Assembly (NCBI RefSeq): GCF_002224125.1
Contig: NZ_NCSM01000012.1
Location: 115,298 to 179,297, forward strand
Source: Streptomyces sp. NBS 14/10
GTDB taxonomy: Bacteria > Actinomycetota > Actinomycetes > Streptomycetales > Streptomycetaceae
Length of the DNA: 64,000 nucleotides
Reading direction: 5' to 3'
Positions 27,192-36,887 of the stretch are shown piece after piece; position 1 is the stretch's first letter; every line of letters begins with the position of its first letter. Both the position numbers and the translations under genes were made by a program. The notes under the pieces are model-generated. The model saw only the letters and a program-made list of their open reading frames with translations. It did no database searches and was not told the origin of the DNA.

Positions 27192-30110
27192 ATGGACCGG
27201 ACCGACAACTCCTGGTTACCAGGCACCTTAATCGGGCGCGCCGATGAACTGGCGGCGCTGAGGGATCATGCCGAGGCGGCGCGCTCCGGGCGCGCCGGTC
27301 TTGTGATCCTCTCCGGCCCGGCCGGTATCGGCAAGACGACTTTGCTGCACGCCTTTGTGAACGGCGGGGCGTGCCAGGGCATGACGGTGCTCCATGGCCG
27401 GTGCGGCGAGGTCGTGACCAACGCGGGCTACGGTGGCGTACGCGCCCTGTTCGGCAGCTTGGGGCTCACCGATTCCGGGGACGAAGGTGTTCACGAGTCC
27501 CCGCTGCTCAAGGGCAGCGCCGGCCGTGCGCTGCCCGCCCTGCGGCCCGCTCCCGCCGAGGAGGAGCCGGGTACGGCCGCGACCGTCTATCCCGTGCTCC
27601 ACGGCCTCTACTGGCTCACGGTCAACTTGACGGCGCGCGGCCCGCTGGTGCTGGTCCTGGACGACGCCCACTGGTGCGACGAGCGGTCGCTGCGCTGGAT
27701 CGACTTCCTGCTGCGCCGCGCGGACGATCTGCCGCTGCTGGTGGTGCTGGCCCAGCGCACCGAAGCCGAACCGGCCGCCCCCGGCGCGCTCGCGGATATC
27801 GCGGCCCAGTCCCGCTCCACGGCGATCCGCCTGGAGCCGCTGACCGACGACGGGGTCGGCGAGATGGTCGGGCGGGTCTTCCCGACGCCCGACCATGTCC
27901 TCGACACCGCCTTCGTCGAGCGCGCCGCCGCCGTCTCCGGGGGCAACCCCCTGATGCTCGCCAAGCTGCTCAGCGAACTGCGGTCCATGGGGGCCTCGCC
28001 GGACGAGAAGAGCCTGGGCGCGGTCGCCGAAGTGGGCCAGGGCGTGGTCGCGCTGTCCGTACGCGCTCTGATGGGCCGCCTCGCCCCCTGGGTGCGCGAT
28101 GTGGCCACCGCGATCGCGGTGCTCGGCGAGGAGGACGGGGAGCACGTCGGGGCGCTGGCCGGGGTGCCCGTCGCGCTGGTCGAGGAGGCGGTGGCGGTGT
28201 TGCGGGGCGCCGAGGTGGTGGCCCCCGACCGGGTGGACCTGGCGCATGACGTGGTGCGCTCGGCGGTGCTCGACTCGTCCGCCACCGAGGAGCTGGGCGA
28301 GCTGCGGGCCAGGGCGGCCCTGCTGCTCAGCGACGCGGGGCGGCCCGCCGAGGAGGTCGCGGGCCAGCTTCTGCTGGTGCCCGTGGTGGACCAGCCCTGG
28401 ATGCGGCGGGTTCTGCGGGAGGCGGCGGCGGGGGCGGAGACCCGGGGCGCCCCCGAGGCGGCGATCCGCTATCTGTACCGGGTCCTGGAGGCGGAGCCGC
28501 ACAGCGTGTCGGCGCGCGCCCAACTGGCCAGATCGCTGGCGGAGATCAACCCGCCCGAGGCCATCGCGCTGCTGGCGGAGGCGCTGGACCTGGCCGAGGA
28601 CGTACGGGTGAAGGCGACCCTCGCCGTGCAGTTCGGGTTCGCCTGCCTGACCGTGCAGCAGGCGCCCGCCGCCGTACGGGTGCTCGGCGAGGTCCTGGAC
28701 GCGCTGGAGGCCGAACTGGGGTCCGACCCCGACCCGGCGGACCGCGAACTGCGCGCCCTGGTCCAGTCGGTGCTGCTGATCACCGGGTGCGACGAGAAGG
28801 CGACGATCGCCGCCGTCCGCGGCCGTTTCGCGCGGATGGCCGCCCCGGCCGGAGACACCCCGGCGCAGCGCCAGACGCTGGCCATGATGAGCGTGCTGAC
28901 GGCGATGGACGGGCGTTCGGCGGAGCGGGCGGTGCGTCAGGCCCGGCGTGCGCAGCGGGTGTCGGACGCCGCGACCGGCACCCTGCCGCTGGTCTTCTCC
29001 GCGTTCACCCTCGGCCTCGCCGACGACGCCCAGGGCTCGCTGGAGGCGCTGGACCTCTCGCTGCGCTACAGCCAGGAGAACGCGGCGGTGTGGACGTATG
29101 TGCTCGGTCTCTCCACCCGTTCCGTGATTCTGCACACGATGGGCGAGATCCCCGACGCCCTGGCGGACGCCCAGACGGCGGTGGAGATCATCGCCGAGGA
29201 GCGGTGGAGCGGCAATGTGACCATGCCGCAGACGGCGCTGGCCACCGCGCTCGTCGACCGCGGTGAGCCGGAGCGGGCCGAGGCGCTGCTTGAGCGGATC
29301 GCCCGGCCGAACCTGGACGGCTTCGTGATGGAGTACCACTGGTATCTGATGGCGCGGGCGCGGGCCAGGTGGGCGCTGGGTGACGGCGAGACCGCGCTCG
29401 ATCTGTTCCTCGACTGCGGCAGGTCCCTGGAGGAGACAGGGATCACCAACCCGGCGTTCGCGCCCTGGTGGGCCGAGGCGGCCTGTCTGCTCGCGGACCT
29501 CAAACGCCCCGAGGAGGCCGGGGATCTCGTCGAGTGGGGCGCCGGGCTGGCCCGCCGCTGGGGGACCTCCCGCACGCTGGGACTGGCCGCGCTCGCCCGG
29601 GGGGTGACCACCCAGGGGCGCCCGGGTGTCGAACTGCTCGCCGAGTCGGTCGAGTTGCTGTCCCGGTCGCCCGCCCGGGCCGAGCACGCCCGGGCCGAGT
29701 ATCTGCTGGGCGGGGCGCTGCTGGAGGCGGACGACGCGCGCGGCGCCCGGGAGCATCTGCGGACCGCCGCCGACCTCGCCTGGCGCTGCGGGGCGCTCGC
29801 GCTCGCCCGGGAGGCCCGGCGGCGGCTGGTGGCCTCCGGCGGGCGGATGCGGGAGATCACCACCTCACCGGTCGATCTGCTGACCGGTATGGAGCGTACG
29901 GTCGCCAATCTCGCCGCGGCCGGGGCGGGCAACCGCGAGATAGCGGAGTCGCTGTTCGTCACGGTGCGTACCGTGGAGATGCATCTGACCGGCGTCTACC
30001 GCAAGTTGAGCGTCAGCCAGCGCGCCGAGCTCGGCGCCGCGCTGCGCTCCCCGACCGCCCTGGGCACCCAGGCGCCCGCCTGGGTCTCCGCGTCCCGCGG
30101 CAGGCGCTGA
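27192..30110 (+). CDS. LAL-family LuxR regulator 1 (intact ATPase), polyene RI-III-like
   Basis: A 972-residue LAL regulator. Canonical P-loop SGPAGIGKTTLL near residue 45, Walker B LVLVLDDAHWCDERSLRW near 150, a long TPR-like middle, and a C-terminal LuxR HTH (MERTVANLAAAGAGNREIAE… VRTVEMHLTGVYRKLSV). ATG 27192 lies 8 bases past GGGAG. It is the first of three tandem LAL genes followed by a PAS-LuxR gene, the same set as nystatin/amphotericin RI-RIV regulators, which activate polyene biosynthesis. No such pathway is in the window. Confidence 0.88.
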   Translation: MDRTDNSWLPGTLIGRADELAALRDHAEAARSGRAGLVILSGPAGIGKTTLLHAFVNGGACQGMTVLHGRCGEVVTNAGYGGVRALFGSLGLTDSGDEGVHESPLLKGSAGRALPALRPAPAEEEPGTAATVYPVLHGLYWLTVNLTARGPLVLVLDDAHWCDERSLRWIDFLLRRADDLPLLVVLAQRTEAEPAAPGALADIAAQSRSTAIRLEPLTDDGVGEMVGRVFPTPDHVLDTAFVERAAAVSGGNPLMLAKLLSELRSMGASPDEKSLGAVAEVGQGVVALSVRALMGRLAPWVRDVATAIAVLGEEDGEHVGALAGVPVALVEEAVAVLRGAEVVAPDRVDLAHDVVRSAVLDSSATEELGELRARAALLLSDAGRPAEEVAGQLLLVPVVDQPWMRRVLREAAAGAETRGAPEAAIRYLYRVLEAEPHSVSARAQLARSLAEINPPEAIALLAEALDLAEDVRVKATLAVQFGFACLTVQQAPAAVRVLGEVLDALEAELGSDPDPADRELRALVQSVLLITGCDEKATIAAVRGRFARMAAPAGDTPAQRQTLAMMSVLTAMDGRSAERAVRQARRAQRVSDAATGTLPLVFSAFTLGLADDAQGSLEALDLSLRYSQENAAVWTYVLGLSTRSVILHTMGEIPDALADAQTAVEIIAEERWSGNVTMPQTALATALVDRGEPERAEALLERIARPNLDGFVMEYHWYLMARARARWALGDGETALDLFLDCGRSLEETGITNPAFAPWWAEAACLLADLKRPEEAGDLVEWGAGLARRWGTSRTLGLAALARGVTTQGRPGVELLAESVELLSRSPARAEHARAEYLLGGALLEADDARGAREHLRTAADLAWRCGALALAREARRRLVASGGRMREITTSPVDLLTGMERTVANLAAAGAGNREIAESLFVTVRTVEMHLTGVYRKLSVSQRAELGAALRSPTALGTQAPAWVSASRGRR

Positions 30111-30141
30111 GCGGTGAGCCCCGTCGTCCGGGTTCGCCCCG

Positions 30142-30162
30142 ACTATAAACGCGGTGTATAGT
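30142..30162 (+). promoter_or_regulatory. Palindromic operator/-10 element of LAL regulator 2
   Basis: ACTATA-N9-TATAGT is a perfect inverted repeat; its right arm TATAGT (30157-30162) is also a good -10, 7 bases before the ATG at 30170. The arrangement suggests a leaderless transcript under a dimeric repressor. Confidence 0.5.
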
Positions 30163-30169
30163 GCGCGCC

Positions 30170-32938
30170 ATGCAGCCCCTCGGCCTCCCGCTCCTCGGGC
30201 GCGAACCTGAACAAGAGGTTCTGGCCGAGGCCGTCAGCGGCCTGATCGCGCGGCGCCCGGCGGTGGTCACCCTCAGCGGTACGGCGGGCTTCGGGCAGAA
30301 CGCGCTGCTGCGGTGGGCGGCCGGGCTCGCCGAGGACCGCGGTCTGCGCGTGCTGCGCGCCCGGGGCACCCCCGGCGAGAGCGATCTGCCGTACGCGGCG
30401 GTGACCCAACTGCTGGGTCCATCCGCCGACACCGCGTCCGCCGGTGCCGTGTCCGAGGGCCCGTCCGGGCGCGACGGGCCGTTCCCGGGCCTGGCCGAGC
30501 TGCTGCGCACGGCTTGGGACCGGCCGACGCTGCTGGCCGTGGCGGATCTGCAGTGGCTGGACCACGATTCGCTGCACTGGCTCCAGGCGCTGGTGCGGCG
30601 GCTGCCCGGGGCGCCGATCGTGGTGCTGGCCGGCGCCATCGGCCCCGTACCGCTGACCGATGCCCTCCCGGGGCCCGTTGTTGTTTCCCCGCTGTCGCGC
30701 GGCGGTTCCCGGCTGGTGCTACCGCCGCTGGGCCCCGCCCAGGTCGCCGCCGCTGTGACCCTGGTGTGCGGCGGCCAGGGGCAGGAACGGTTCACCGCGG
30801 CGGCGGCCGAGGCCACCGGGGGCAATCCGGCAGTGCTCCACGACGCGCTGCGCCGCTTCGCCGACACCGGACATGAACCGGCCGACGACCGGGTGCCCCA
30901 GCTGCGCGCGATCGCGGCCGCCGCCACCGCCGATCACGCCACCCGCGTACTGCGCGGTCTGCCCGCCCCGGCGGTCGCGGTGCTGCGCGCCCTCGCCGTC
31001 TGCGGCGACCTGCTGGACTTCCCCCTCGTCCGTACGCTCGCCCGGCCGCGTCCGGAGTACGAGGCGGGGCTGCGCGAGACGCTGGAGGCGACCGGGCTCA
31101 CCGCACCAGGCCCCGGCGCGGCGCTGCGGCTGACCGGCCCGGAGGTGCGGGCCCGGGTGCTGGAGGAGATGCCCGCCGATGAGCGGGCCGACCTGTACGC
31201 GCGCGCGGCGGAACTCGCCCACCGGGCCGCCGTGGACGACGCGGACATCGCCCGGCTGCTGCTCACCGCCCGCCCGATCGGGGCGCCCTGGGCCGTCCAC
31301 GTACTGCGCCGGGCCGGCGCCGCCGCGCTGCGCGCCGCCGACCACGGCCGGGCGGTCGCCTGCCTGGCCCGTGCGCTGGAGGAGCCGCTGGACCGCGAGC
31401 AGCGGACCTGGCTGAGCCTTCGGCTGGCCGCGGCCGAGGTGCTGGAGGCGCCGGAGGCCGGGGACCGCCGGTTCGCCGAGATCCTTCGGTCACCGGGCAC
31501 GGAGCTCGCCGGGGCGCGGCTGCGCGCCGCGGACCTGGCGCTGGCCCGCGGCGGCTCCGATGTCGTACGCCGGGCGCTGACGGAGGCGCTGCCCGCCGCG
31601 CGGGGCGGTGAACGCAGCGCCCTGACCGCCCTGTTCTGGCTCGCCGAACTGGGCCGCCACGACGACACCGACCTGCTGCTGCACGAGGTTCCCCCGCTCC
31701 CCGCCCATCCGTCCTCGCCCGCCCAGGCCGGGGCGCGCGCCTGGCAGCTGGCCCTGCTCGGCGAGGACCTGCTCACCACCAGAGCGCTGGCCCGCAGCGC
31801 CTTCGCCGGCCCCGCCGACGAGGGTGGGCTGCTGCTGCCCCGGCTGGCGGCGTGCCGGGCGCTGTGCCTGGCGGACGAGACGGACGAGGCCGGGCTGCGG
31901 CTGGACGAGCTGCTCACCGAGGCCCGGCGCGGCCATGCCCGCGCCGCCGCCTCGCTGGTGCTGACCGGGCGCGGCGATATGAACCTGCGCCGCGGCCGGC
32001 CCGATCTCGCCGAGCGGGATGTCGCCGCCGCCGAGCGGGCCCTGCCGCACACTCATCTGCACCCCCTCTACGCCCCCTACGCGCGGGCCGTACGGATCCT
32101 CGTCGCGCTGGAGAGCGGCGACCGCAAGCAGACCGCGGCGCTCATGGCCATGCCCGACCCCGACGCGTCGTGGAACACCATGGCGGGGGCCCATCTGCTG
32201 TTCGCCAGGGCCCTGGTGGACATCGCCGACGGCAAACCGGCCGAAGCGATCGATCTGCTGCTCGCCGCCGGCCGACGGCTGCTGCGCCTCCAGTACGTCA
32301 ACCCGGCCCTGCTGCCCTGGCGTTCCATGGCCGCCCGGGCCTGCCATGCGCTCGGCCACGCCCAGGAGGCACACCGGCTCAGCCGCGAAGAGCTCGCGCT
32401 GGCCCGGCGCTGGGGCGCGCCGAGCGCCATCGGCTGGGCCGAACTGGGCATCGGACGGGTGGCCCGCGACGGACGGGCCGCCAGACTGCGCGAGGCCGTG
32501 CGTACCCTCCAAGCGACCCCGGCCAACATGGCCTACATCGGGGCGCTGATGGAGCTGGCCACCGTGGAGCTGGACGCGGGGCGGCGGCGGGCCGCGGAGC
32601 TCCTGATCGCCGAGGTGTCCCGGCTCACCGCGGCCCAGCCCGACAGCAGACCGGCCGCGCGGGCGCGCGCACTCGCCCAGCGGCTCGGCAGACTGCCGTC
32701 GGCCGCGGTCCGCGGACTGCACCCCGCCTGGGCCGCGCTGTCCGACGTCGAGCGGCGCACCGCCACCCTCGCGGGCCTCGGACACGGCAACCGGAACATC
32801 GCCGACATGCTCTCGGTCACCACCCGCACGGTGGAGCTGCGGCTGAGCGGGGCGTACAAGAAGCTGCGGATCAGCGGCCGGGCCGAACTGCGCGAGATGG
32901 TGCGCTCGATGGAGGGCTACGACACGGATGTTGCATGA
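30170..32938 (+). CDS. LAL-family LuxR regulator 2 with degenerate P-loop
   Basis: A 922-residue LAL protein. The Walker A position reads SGTAGFGQNALLRW (near residue 42): the invariant Lys is Gln and the Thr/Ser is Asn; Walker B is AVADLQWLDHDS, with one of the two Asp lost. The HTH (VERRTATLAGLGHGNRNIAD… RTVELRLSGAYKKLRISG) is intact. It should bind DNA but probably cannot hydrolyse, or perhaps bind, ATP. ATG 30170 is preceded by a -10 at 7 bases. It overlaps LAL regulator 3 by 11 bases and they form an operon. Confidence 0.87.
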   Translation: MQPLGLPLLGREPEQEVLAEAVSGLIARRPAVVTLSGTAGFGQNALLRWAAGLAEDRGLRVLRARGTPGESDLPYAAVTQLLGPSADTASAGAVSEGPSGRDGPFPGLAELLRTAWDRPTLLAVADLQWLDHDSLHWLQALVRRLPGAPIVVLAGAIGPVPLTDALPGPVVVSPLSRGGSRLVLPPLGPAQVAAAVTLVCGGQGQERFTAAAAEATGGNPAVLHDALRRFADTGHEPADDRVPQLRAIAAAATADHATRVLRGLPAPAVAVLRALAVCGDLLDFPLVRTLARPRPEYEAGLRETLEATGLTAPGPGAALRLTGPEVRARVLEEMPADERADLYARAAELAHRAAVDDADIARLLLTARPIGAPWAVHVLRRAGAAALRAADHGRAVACLARALEEPLDREQRTWLSLRLAAAEVLEAPEAGDRRFAEILRSPGTELAGARLRAADLALARGGSDVVRRALTEALPAARGGERSALTALFWLAELGRHDDTDLLLHEVPPLPAHPSSPAQAGARAWQLALLGEDLLTTRALARSAFAGPADEGGLLLPRLAACRALCLADETDEAGLRLDELLTEARRGHARAAASLVLTGRGDMNLRRGRPDLAERDVAAAERALPHTHLHPLYAPYARAVRILVALESGDRKQTAALMAMPDPDASWNTMAGAHLLFARALVDIADGKPAEAIDLLLAAGRRLLRLQYVNPALLPWRSMAARACHALGHAQEAHRLSREELALARRWGAPSAIGWAELGIGRVARDGRAARLREAVRTLQATPANMAYIGALMELATVELDAGRRRAAELLIAEVSRLTAAQPDSRPAARARALAQRLGRLPSAAVRGLHPAWAALSDVERRTATLAGLGHGNRNIADMLSVTTRTVELRLSGAYKKLRISGRAELREMVRSMEGYDTDVA

Positions 32939-35750
32939 GCGGGGCGCCGAACTGGCGCAGATCTCCGGTGCGTTACGGACCGCCCGCGAGGGCGGGCCGT
33001 CCCTCGTCCTGCTGACCGGCCCGCTCGGCATCGGCCGGTCCGCGCTGCTCCAGCGACTGGCCGCGCGAGCCGTGCACGAGGCCGAGGACGTACGGGTGCT
33101 GCGCGCCAACGCCGCCCCGGTGGAACAGGACTTCGCCTTCGGCGTGGTGCGCCAGCTGTTCGACAGCCTGCTCGCGGGCGCCCCCGGGGAGCTGAGCGAA
33201 CGCTGGACGCGCGAGAGCGCGTGCTTCGCCAACCTGGCCCTCGCCGATGAGGACATGCCCGCCGGCGACCGCTCCACCGCCGCCTACGAACCGGCGCTCA
33301 GCGGCCTGCTTTCGCTGCTGGAAAGCGTCAGCGCCGACGGCCCGCTGCTGATCCTGGTCGACGACCTCCAATGGGTGGACACCCCCTCGCTGCGCTGGCT
33401 GGCCTACCTGGCCAAGCGGCTGCGGGGGCTGCGCGCCGTCGTGGTGTGCACCCTGCGCGACGGGGAACCCCGGGCCCGGCACCCCCTGCTGAGCGAGGTC
33501 GTCGAGGCCGCGACACAGCGGCTGCGCCCCCGCCCGCTGTCGTCCGCGGGCACCGCGGCGCTGATCCGTGATCACTTCGGCGAGCCGGGCGACGAGGAGT
33601 TCATCCGGGCCTGTCACGAGACCTGTGCCGGCCGCCCGTTGTCGCTGAGCGCTGTGCTGCTGGACCTGGCGGCCGCCGGTCACCGGCCGACCGCCGACCG
33701 GGCCGGCGCGGTCCGCGCGGCCCGCCCCGCGGACCTGCGCGAGCGGCTGGCCAGGAGCGTACGTCTGCAGCCTGAGCCGGTACGCCATCTGGCCGCCGCG
33801 ATCGCGGCCCTCGGCGAACCGGGCGACCCCGCACTCGTCCCCCGGCTGGCCGGTCTGGACCCGATCGACTACGCGGCGGCGCTGCGCGACCTGCACGCGC
33901 TGGGGCTGGCCGCCGACGAGCGGGAGCCGCGGTTCGTCCACCCCGTCGTGGCGGACGCCGTCCAGTCGTCGCTGTCCGTCGCGGAGCGGGAGTGGCTGCA
34001 CGACCACGCGGCGGAGCTGCTGTACCGCGCCGGGCGCTCCGACGAACAGGTCGCCGCCCAGCTGATGGCGGGCGTCACCTCCCGCCACGACTGGTCGGTC
34101 GGCGTGCTGCGGGCCGCCGCGGACGTCGCGCTGCGCCGGGGCGCCCCCGAGGTCGCCGTACGCTATCTGCGGCGCGCCCTGCTGGACGCCTCCCTGGTGG
34201 GCGAGGGCCGGTCGCGGCTGCTGATCGACCTGGCCACCGCGGAGCGCGGCCTCGACCCGGTGGCGTGCGAACGCCATATCTCCCAGGCGATCCCGCTGCT
34301 CCCCACGCCCGGCCACCGGGCCGCCGCGGCGCTGCGGCTCACTCCGGCCGTCATGGGCCTGCTGCGGCCCTCCGCCGTCGATCTGCTGCGGCAGGTCGCC
34401 GACGAGCTCGGCCCGCCGGACGCGCTGGGCGGAGCGGCGCGCGAGATGGCCCTGCGGCTGGAGGCGCGGCTGCGCCAGAGCGGCATCGACGACCCGGCGG
34501 AGCTGGCCTCGGCGGTGGAGCGGCTGTACGGGATGGGGGAGGAGCCGCCGACGGCCACGGCCGCCGAGCGCGAACTGGTCGCGGTGCTGGTCAGCGCCGC
34601 CACACTCACCTGCAGACTGCCCGCGGACGAGGTCACCCGGCTGGCGATGCGCCTTCTGGAGCGCGAACCGGTCGCGTCGGCGCGGGTGTACTCCGCGCTG
34701 CCGCTGGCCACCGTCGCGCTGGTCGCCGCCGACTCCGTGGACGCCGTCGGCTCCTGGCTGTCCGTCGAGCAGCGGATCGGCCGGTCGCGCGCTTCGGTCA
34801 CAGTCGCAGACGGGTTCGGCCACCTCGAGCAGGCGATGGTGTTCATGGCGCGCGGCCGGCCGACCCTGGCCCACGCCCATGCCGAGCGCGCCCTGCGGCT
34901 GTCCGACGCCCACTGGCAGGAACTCGGCCTCGCAGCCACCATCGCGCTCGTCCGTACGGCCCTGGAGATCGGCGACCCCGCGCTGAGCGAGCGGGTGCTG
35001 GACGAGGCCTCGCGACGCAGCTCCTCCTGTCTGCCCCTGGCGGTGGCGGTGCAGTTCCTCGGCGCGTCCGTGGACGCCCACCGCGGCCGCTGGGCCGCCG
35101 CCGTGGAGACCCTGATGGCCTGCGGCCGCCGGCTGGAGTCGGCGGGCTGGCGCAACCCGGTGCTGTTCCCCTGGCGGCTGCGCGCGGCCGGCCTGTACCA
35201 GCGTCTCGGCGACCCCCGCTCGGCGCTCGCGCTCGCCGAAGAGGACCGGCTGCGGGCCGAGGAGTGGGGCGCGCCGGTCGCCATGGGCCGGGCGCTGCGG
35301 CTCAAGGGCATGCTGCTGGGCGGCGAGACGGGCGAGGACCTGCTGCGCGAGGCGGTCGGCGTGCTGCGCGGCTCGGCCAATGAACTCGAACTGGCCCGCG
35401 CCCTGCTGCAGCTGGGCGGGCGCCTCGAAGGCCGTCCGGAGGCCGATGACCTGCTGCGGGAGGCGGCGGCGCTGGCAGCCGCATGCGAGGCGCCGTGGCT
35501 GGTCGAACGGGCCCGCCGCGGCGGCGGGGACGGCACCGTCCGGCTGGAGGACGCGCTGACCCGCACCGAGCGGCGGGTGGTGACCCTGGCCGGCCGGGGA
35601 CTCACCAATTCAGAGATCGCCGGAGAGCTGGGCGTCACATCCCGCGCTATCGAGAAGCACTTGACGAATTCCTATCGCAAGCTGAACGTATCAGGGCGGC
35701 GTGAACTCATCGCCGCCCTGCCGCGGCTGCAGGCGGTCAAAGGAAGTTAA
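32928..35750 (+). CDS. LAL-family LuxR regulator 3 (P-loop Lys to Arg)
   Basis: A 940-residue LAL regulator. Walker A is TGPLGIGRSALLQ near residue 30 with Arg for the catalytic Lys; Walker B LLILVDDLQWVDTPSLRWL is intact, and the C-terminal HTH is LTRTERRVVTLAGRGLTNSE… AIEKHLTNSYRKLNVSG. The ATG at 32928 overlaps the stop of regulator 2 and has GGAGGG about 12 bases upstream, so translation is coupled. Together with regulator 2 it may form a hetero-complex with little ATPase activity. Confidence 0.87.
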   Translation: MLHERGAELAQISGALRTAREGGPSLVLLTGPLGIGRSALLQRLAARAVHEAEDVRVLRANAAPVEQDFAFGVVRQLFDSLLAGAPGELSERWTRESACFANLALADEDMPAGDRSTAAYEPALSGLLSLLESVSADGPLLILVDDLQWVDTPSLRWLAYLAKRLRGLRAVVVCTLRDGEPRARHPLLSEVVEAATQRLRPRPLSSAGTAALIRDHFGEPGDEEFIRACHETCAGRPLSLSAVLLDLAAAGHRPTADRAGAVRAARPADLRERLARSVRLQPEPVRHLAAAIAALGEPGDPALVPRLAGLDPIDYAAALRDLHALGLAADEREPRFVHPVVADAVQSSLSVAEREWLHDHAAELLYRAGRSDEQVAAQLMAGVTSRHDWSVGVLRAAADVALRRGAPEVAVRYLRRALLDASLVGEGRSRLLIDLATAERGLDPVACERHISQAIPLLPTPGHRAAAALRLTPAVMGLLRPSAVDLLRQVADELGPPDALGGAAREMALRLEARLRQSGIDDPAELASAVERLYGMGEEPPTATAAERELVAVLVSAATLTCRLPADEVTRLAMRLLEREPVASARVYSALPLATVALVAADSVDAVGSWLSVEQRIGRSRASVTVADGFGHLEQAMVFMARGRPTLAHAHAERALRLSDAHWQELGLAATIALVRTALEIGDPALSERVLDEASRRSSSCLPLAVAVQFLGASVDAHRGRWAAAVETLMACGRRLESAGWRNPVLFPWRLRAAGLYQRLGDPRSALALAEEDRLRAEEWGAPVAMGRALRLKGMLLGGETGEDLLREAVGVLRGSANELELARALLQLGGRLEGRPEADDLLREAAALAAACEAPWLVERARRGGGDGTVRLEDALTRTERRVVTLAGRGLTNSEIAGELGVTSRAIEKHLTNSYRKLNVSGRRELIAALPRLQAVKGS

Positions 35751-36136
35751 CGCCGCTAATGCTCCGCCGCTCGCCGTGACGCCGCCCCGGCTCCCAGGGG
35801 ATCGCGCGGCGCCCCCGCACCCGGGGTACGGGGACTGTGCCCCCGTGTCCGGCGCGGCGCCCGCCATGTCTCGGGGAGGCAACCTCCTTGCCAGGTCAGG
35901 GCGTTGAGATATGGTGCGAAGCGCCCGGCGGCGACACCGAACCGAACCACCGAAACCGTGGCCCGCGGACCGAACCATCGGCCGTACGCACCACAGGATT
36001 TGCGGCGCGCCGTCAGCGGACGTTGACTCGCCCGTCCAGGGCTACCTAGTCTCCGAACTGAAATAACAAATTGCACGACCAGTATTGCGTTCCCGTGATT
36101 TCCGGGGGAACGGATCCCTGAAGGGACGGCAGGCCA
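35751..36136. other. Intergenic region with promoter of the PAS-LuxR gene
   Basis: It contains the candidate promoter at 36023-36052 and a long leader (about 80 bases) to the TTG start. The left 250 bases are GC-rich with no gene or strong hairpin that I could identify. A PAS-LuxR (PimM-type) binding palindrome was looked for by eye and not found. Confidence 0.5.
36023..36052 (+). promoter_or_regulatory. Candidate promoter of the PAS-LuxR gene
   Basis: TTGACT (36023-36028), 18-base spacer, TAGTCT (36047-36052), matching in -10 and spacing the LAL regulator 1 promoter. Confidence 0.5.
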
Positions 36137-36817
36137 TTGGCGATTCCCGCGCCCGCAGACACAGTGATATCCCACGACGCAGGACGTGATCAGCTCGAGT
36201 ACGCCGATCTCCTCGGGCAATTCGACCAGCCAGGTGCGTGTGTGGCCCGCCTCGACCCCAACCTGCTCGTCCAGCAGGCGAATCAGGAGTTCTTCCGGCA
36301 GTTCGGAGGCTCCTCCGCGGATGTGTGCGGCCGCGCCTTCTGCGATCTGGCCCACCCCAGCCTGCGGCAGCCGCTCAAGCATCAGCTCGGCCGGCTCGTC
36401 GACGGCAGCCGCCGCCGGTTCGCCACCCATGTCGTCGCCTTCGCGGCCGAGGGCGCGCCGTTCACCAGCGCGCTCACGGCCGTCCCGGTGCGCGGGGAGA
36501 CCTCCCGGGTCGCCTCGATCCTGGTCGTGATGCGCTCCGCGGCGGGTTTCGAGGACGCGGACGTCGTCACCCCGCACAAGAAGGTCCTCACCGAGATCGA
36601 GGCCCGCATCCTGGAAGGCATCGCCGCCGGGGTCTCGACCGTCCCGCTGGCGTCCCGGCTCTACCTCAGCCGCCAGGGGGTCGAGTACCACGTGACGCGG
36701 CTACTCCGGAAGCTGCGGGTCCCCAACCGGGCCGCCCTCGTCTCCCGCGCCTACTCCATGGGGGTGCTCGAAGTGGGCTCCTGGCCACCGAAGGTCGTCC
36801 AGGACTTCGTCAAGTGA
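36137..36817 (+). CDS. PAS-LuxR regulator of the PimM/AmphRIV/NysRIV type
   Basis: A 226-residue activator. The PAS domain is at about 25-130 (RLDPNLLVQQANQEFFRQFG) and the LuxR HTH at 150-215 (VSTVPLASRLYLSRQGVEYH, LRVPNRAALVSRAYSMGVL), ending WPPKVVQDFVK. The HTH and tail are characteristic of polyene regulators such as PimM, AmphRIV and NysRIV, which activate polyene genes through a conserved palindrome. The TTG start at 36137 gives the typical N-terminus; its ribosome site (AAGGGA) is distant. It closes the three-LAL array. Confidence 0.88.
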   Translation: MAIPAPADTVISHDAGRDQLEYADLLGQFDQPGACVARLDPNLLVQQANQEFFRQFGGSSADVCGRAFCDLAHPSLRQPLKHQLGRLVDGSRRRFATHVVAFAAEGAPFTSALTAVPVRGETSRVASILVVMRSAAGFEDADVVTPHKKVLTEIEARILEGIAAGVSTVPLASRLYLSRQGVEYHVTRLLRKLRVPNRAALVSRAYSMGVLEVGSWPPKVVQDFVK

Positions 36818-36887
36818 TCGCTCGTCCGCACCGCGCGCGACGCCACCCGGCCGCCGTGCGGTGAGCGCCCCCGGCGCGGCCCGGGGT

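Noticed and set aside
27228..29756. 842-codon frame on the minus strand opposite LAL regulator 1
   Set aside because: Mirror frame of high-GC coding DNA; Gly/Gln/His-rich with no recognisable motif.
35751..36136. PimM-type binding palindrome near the PAS-LuxR gene
   Set aside because: No match to the GGGA-WW-TCCC core with correct spacing was seen.
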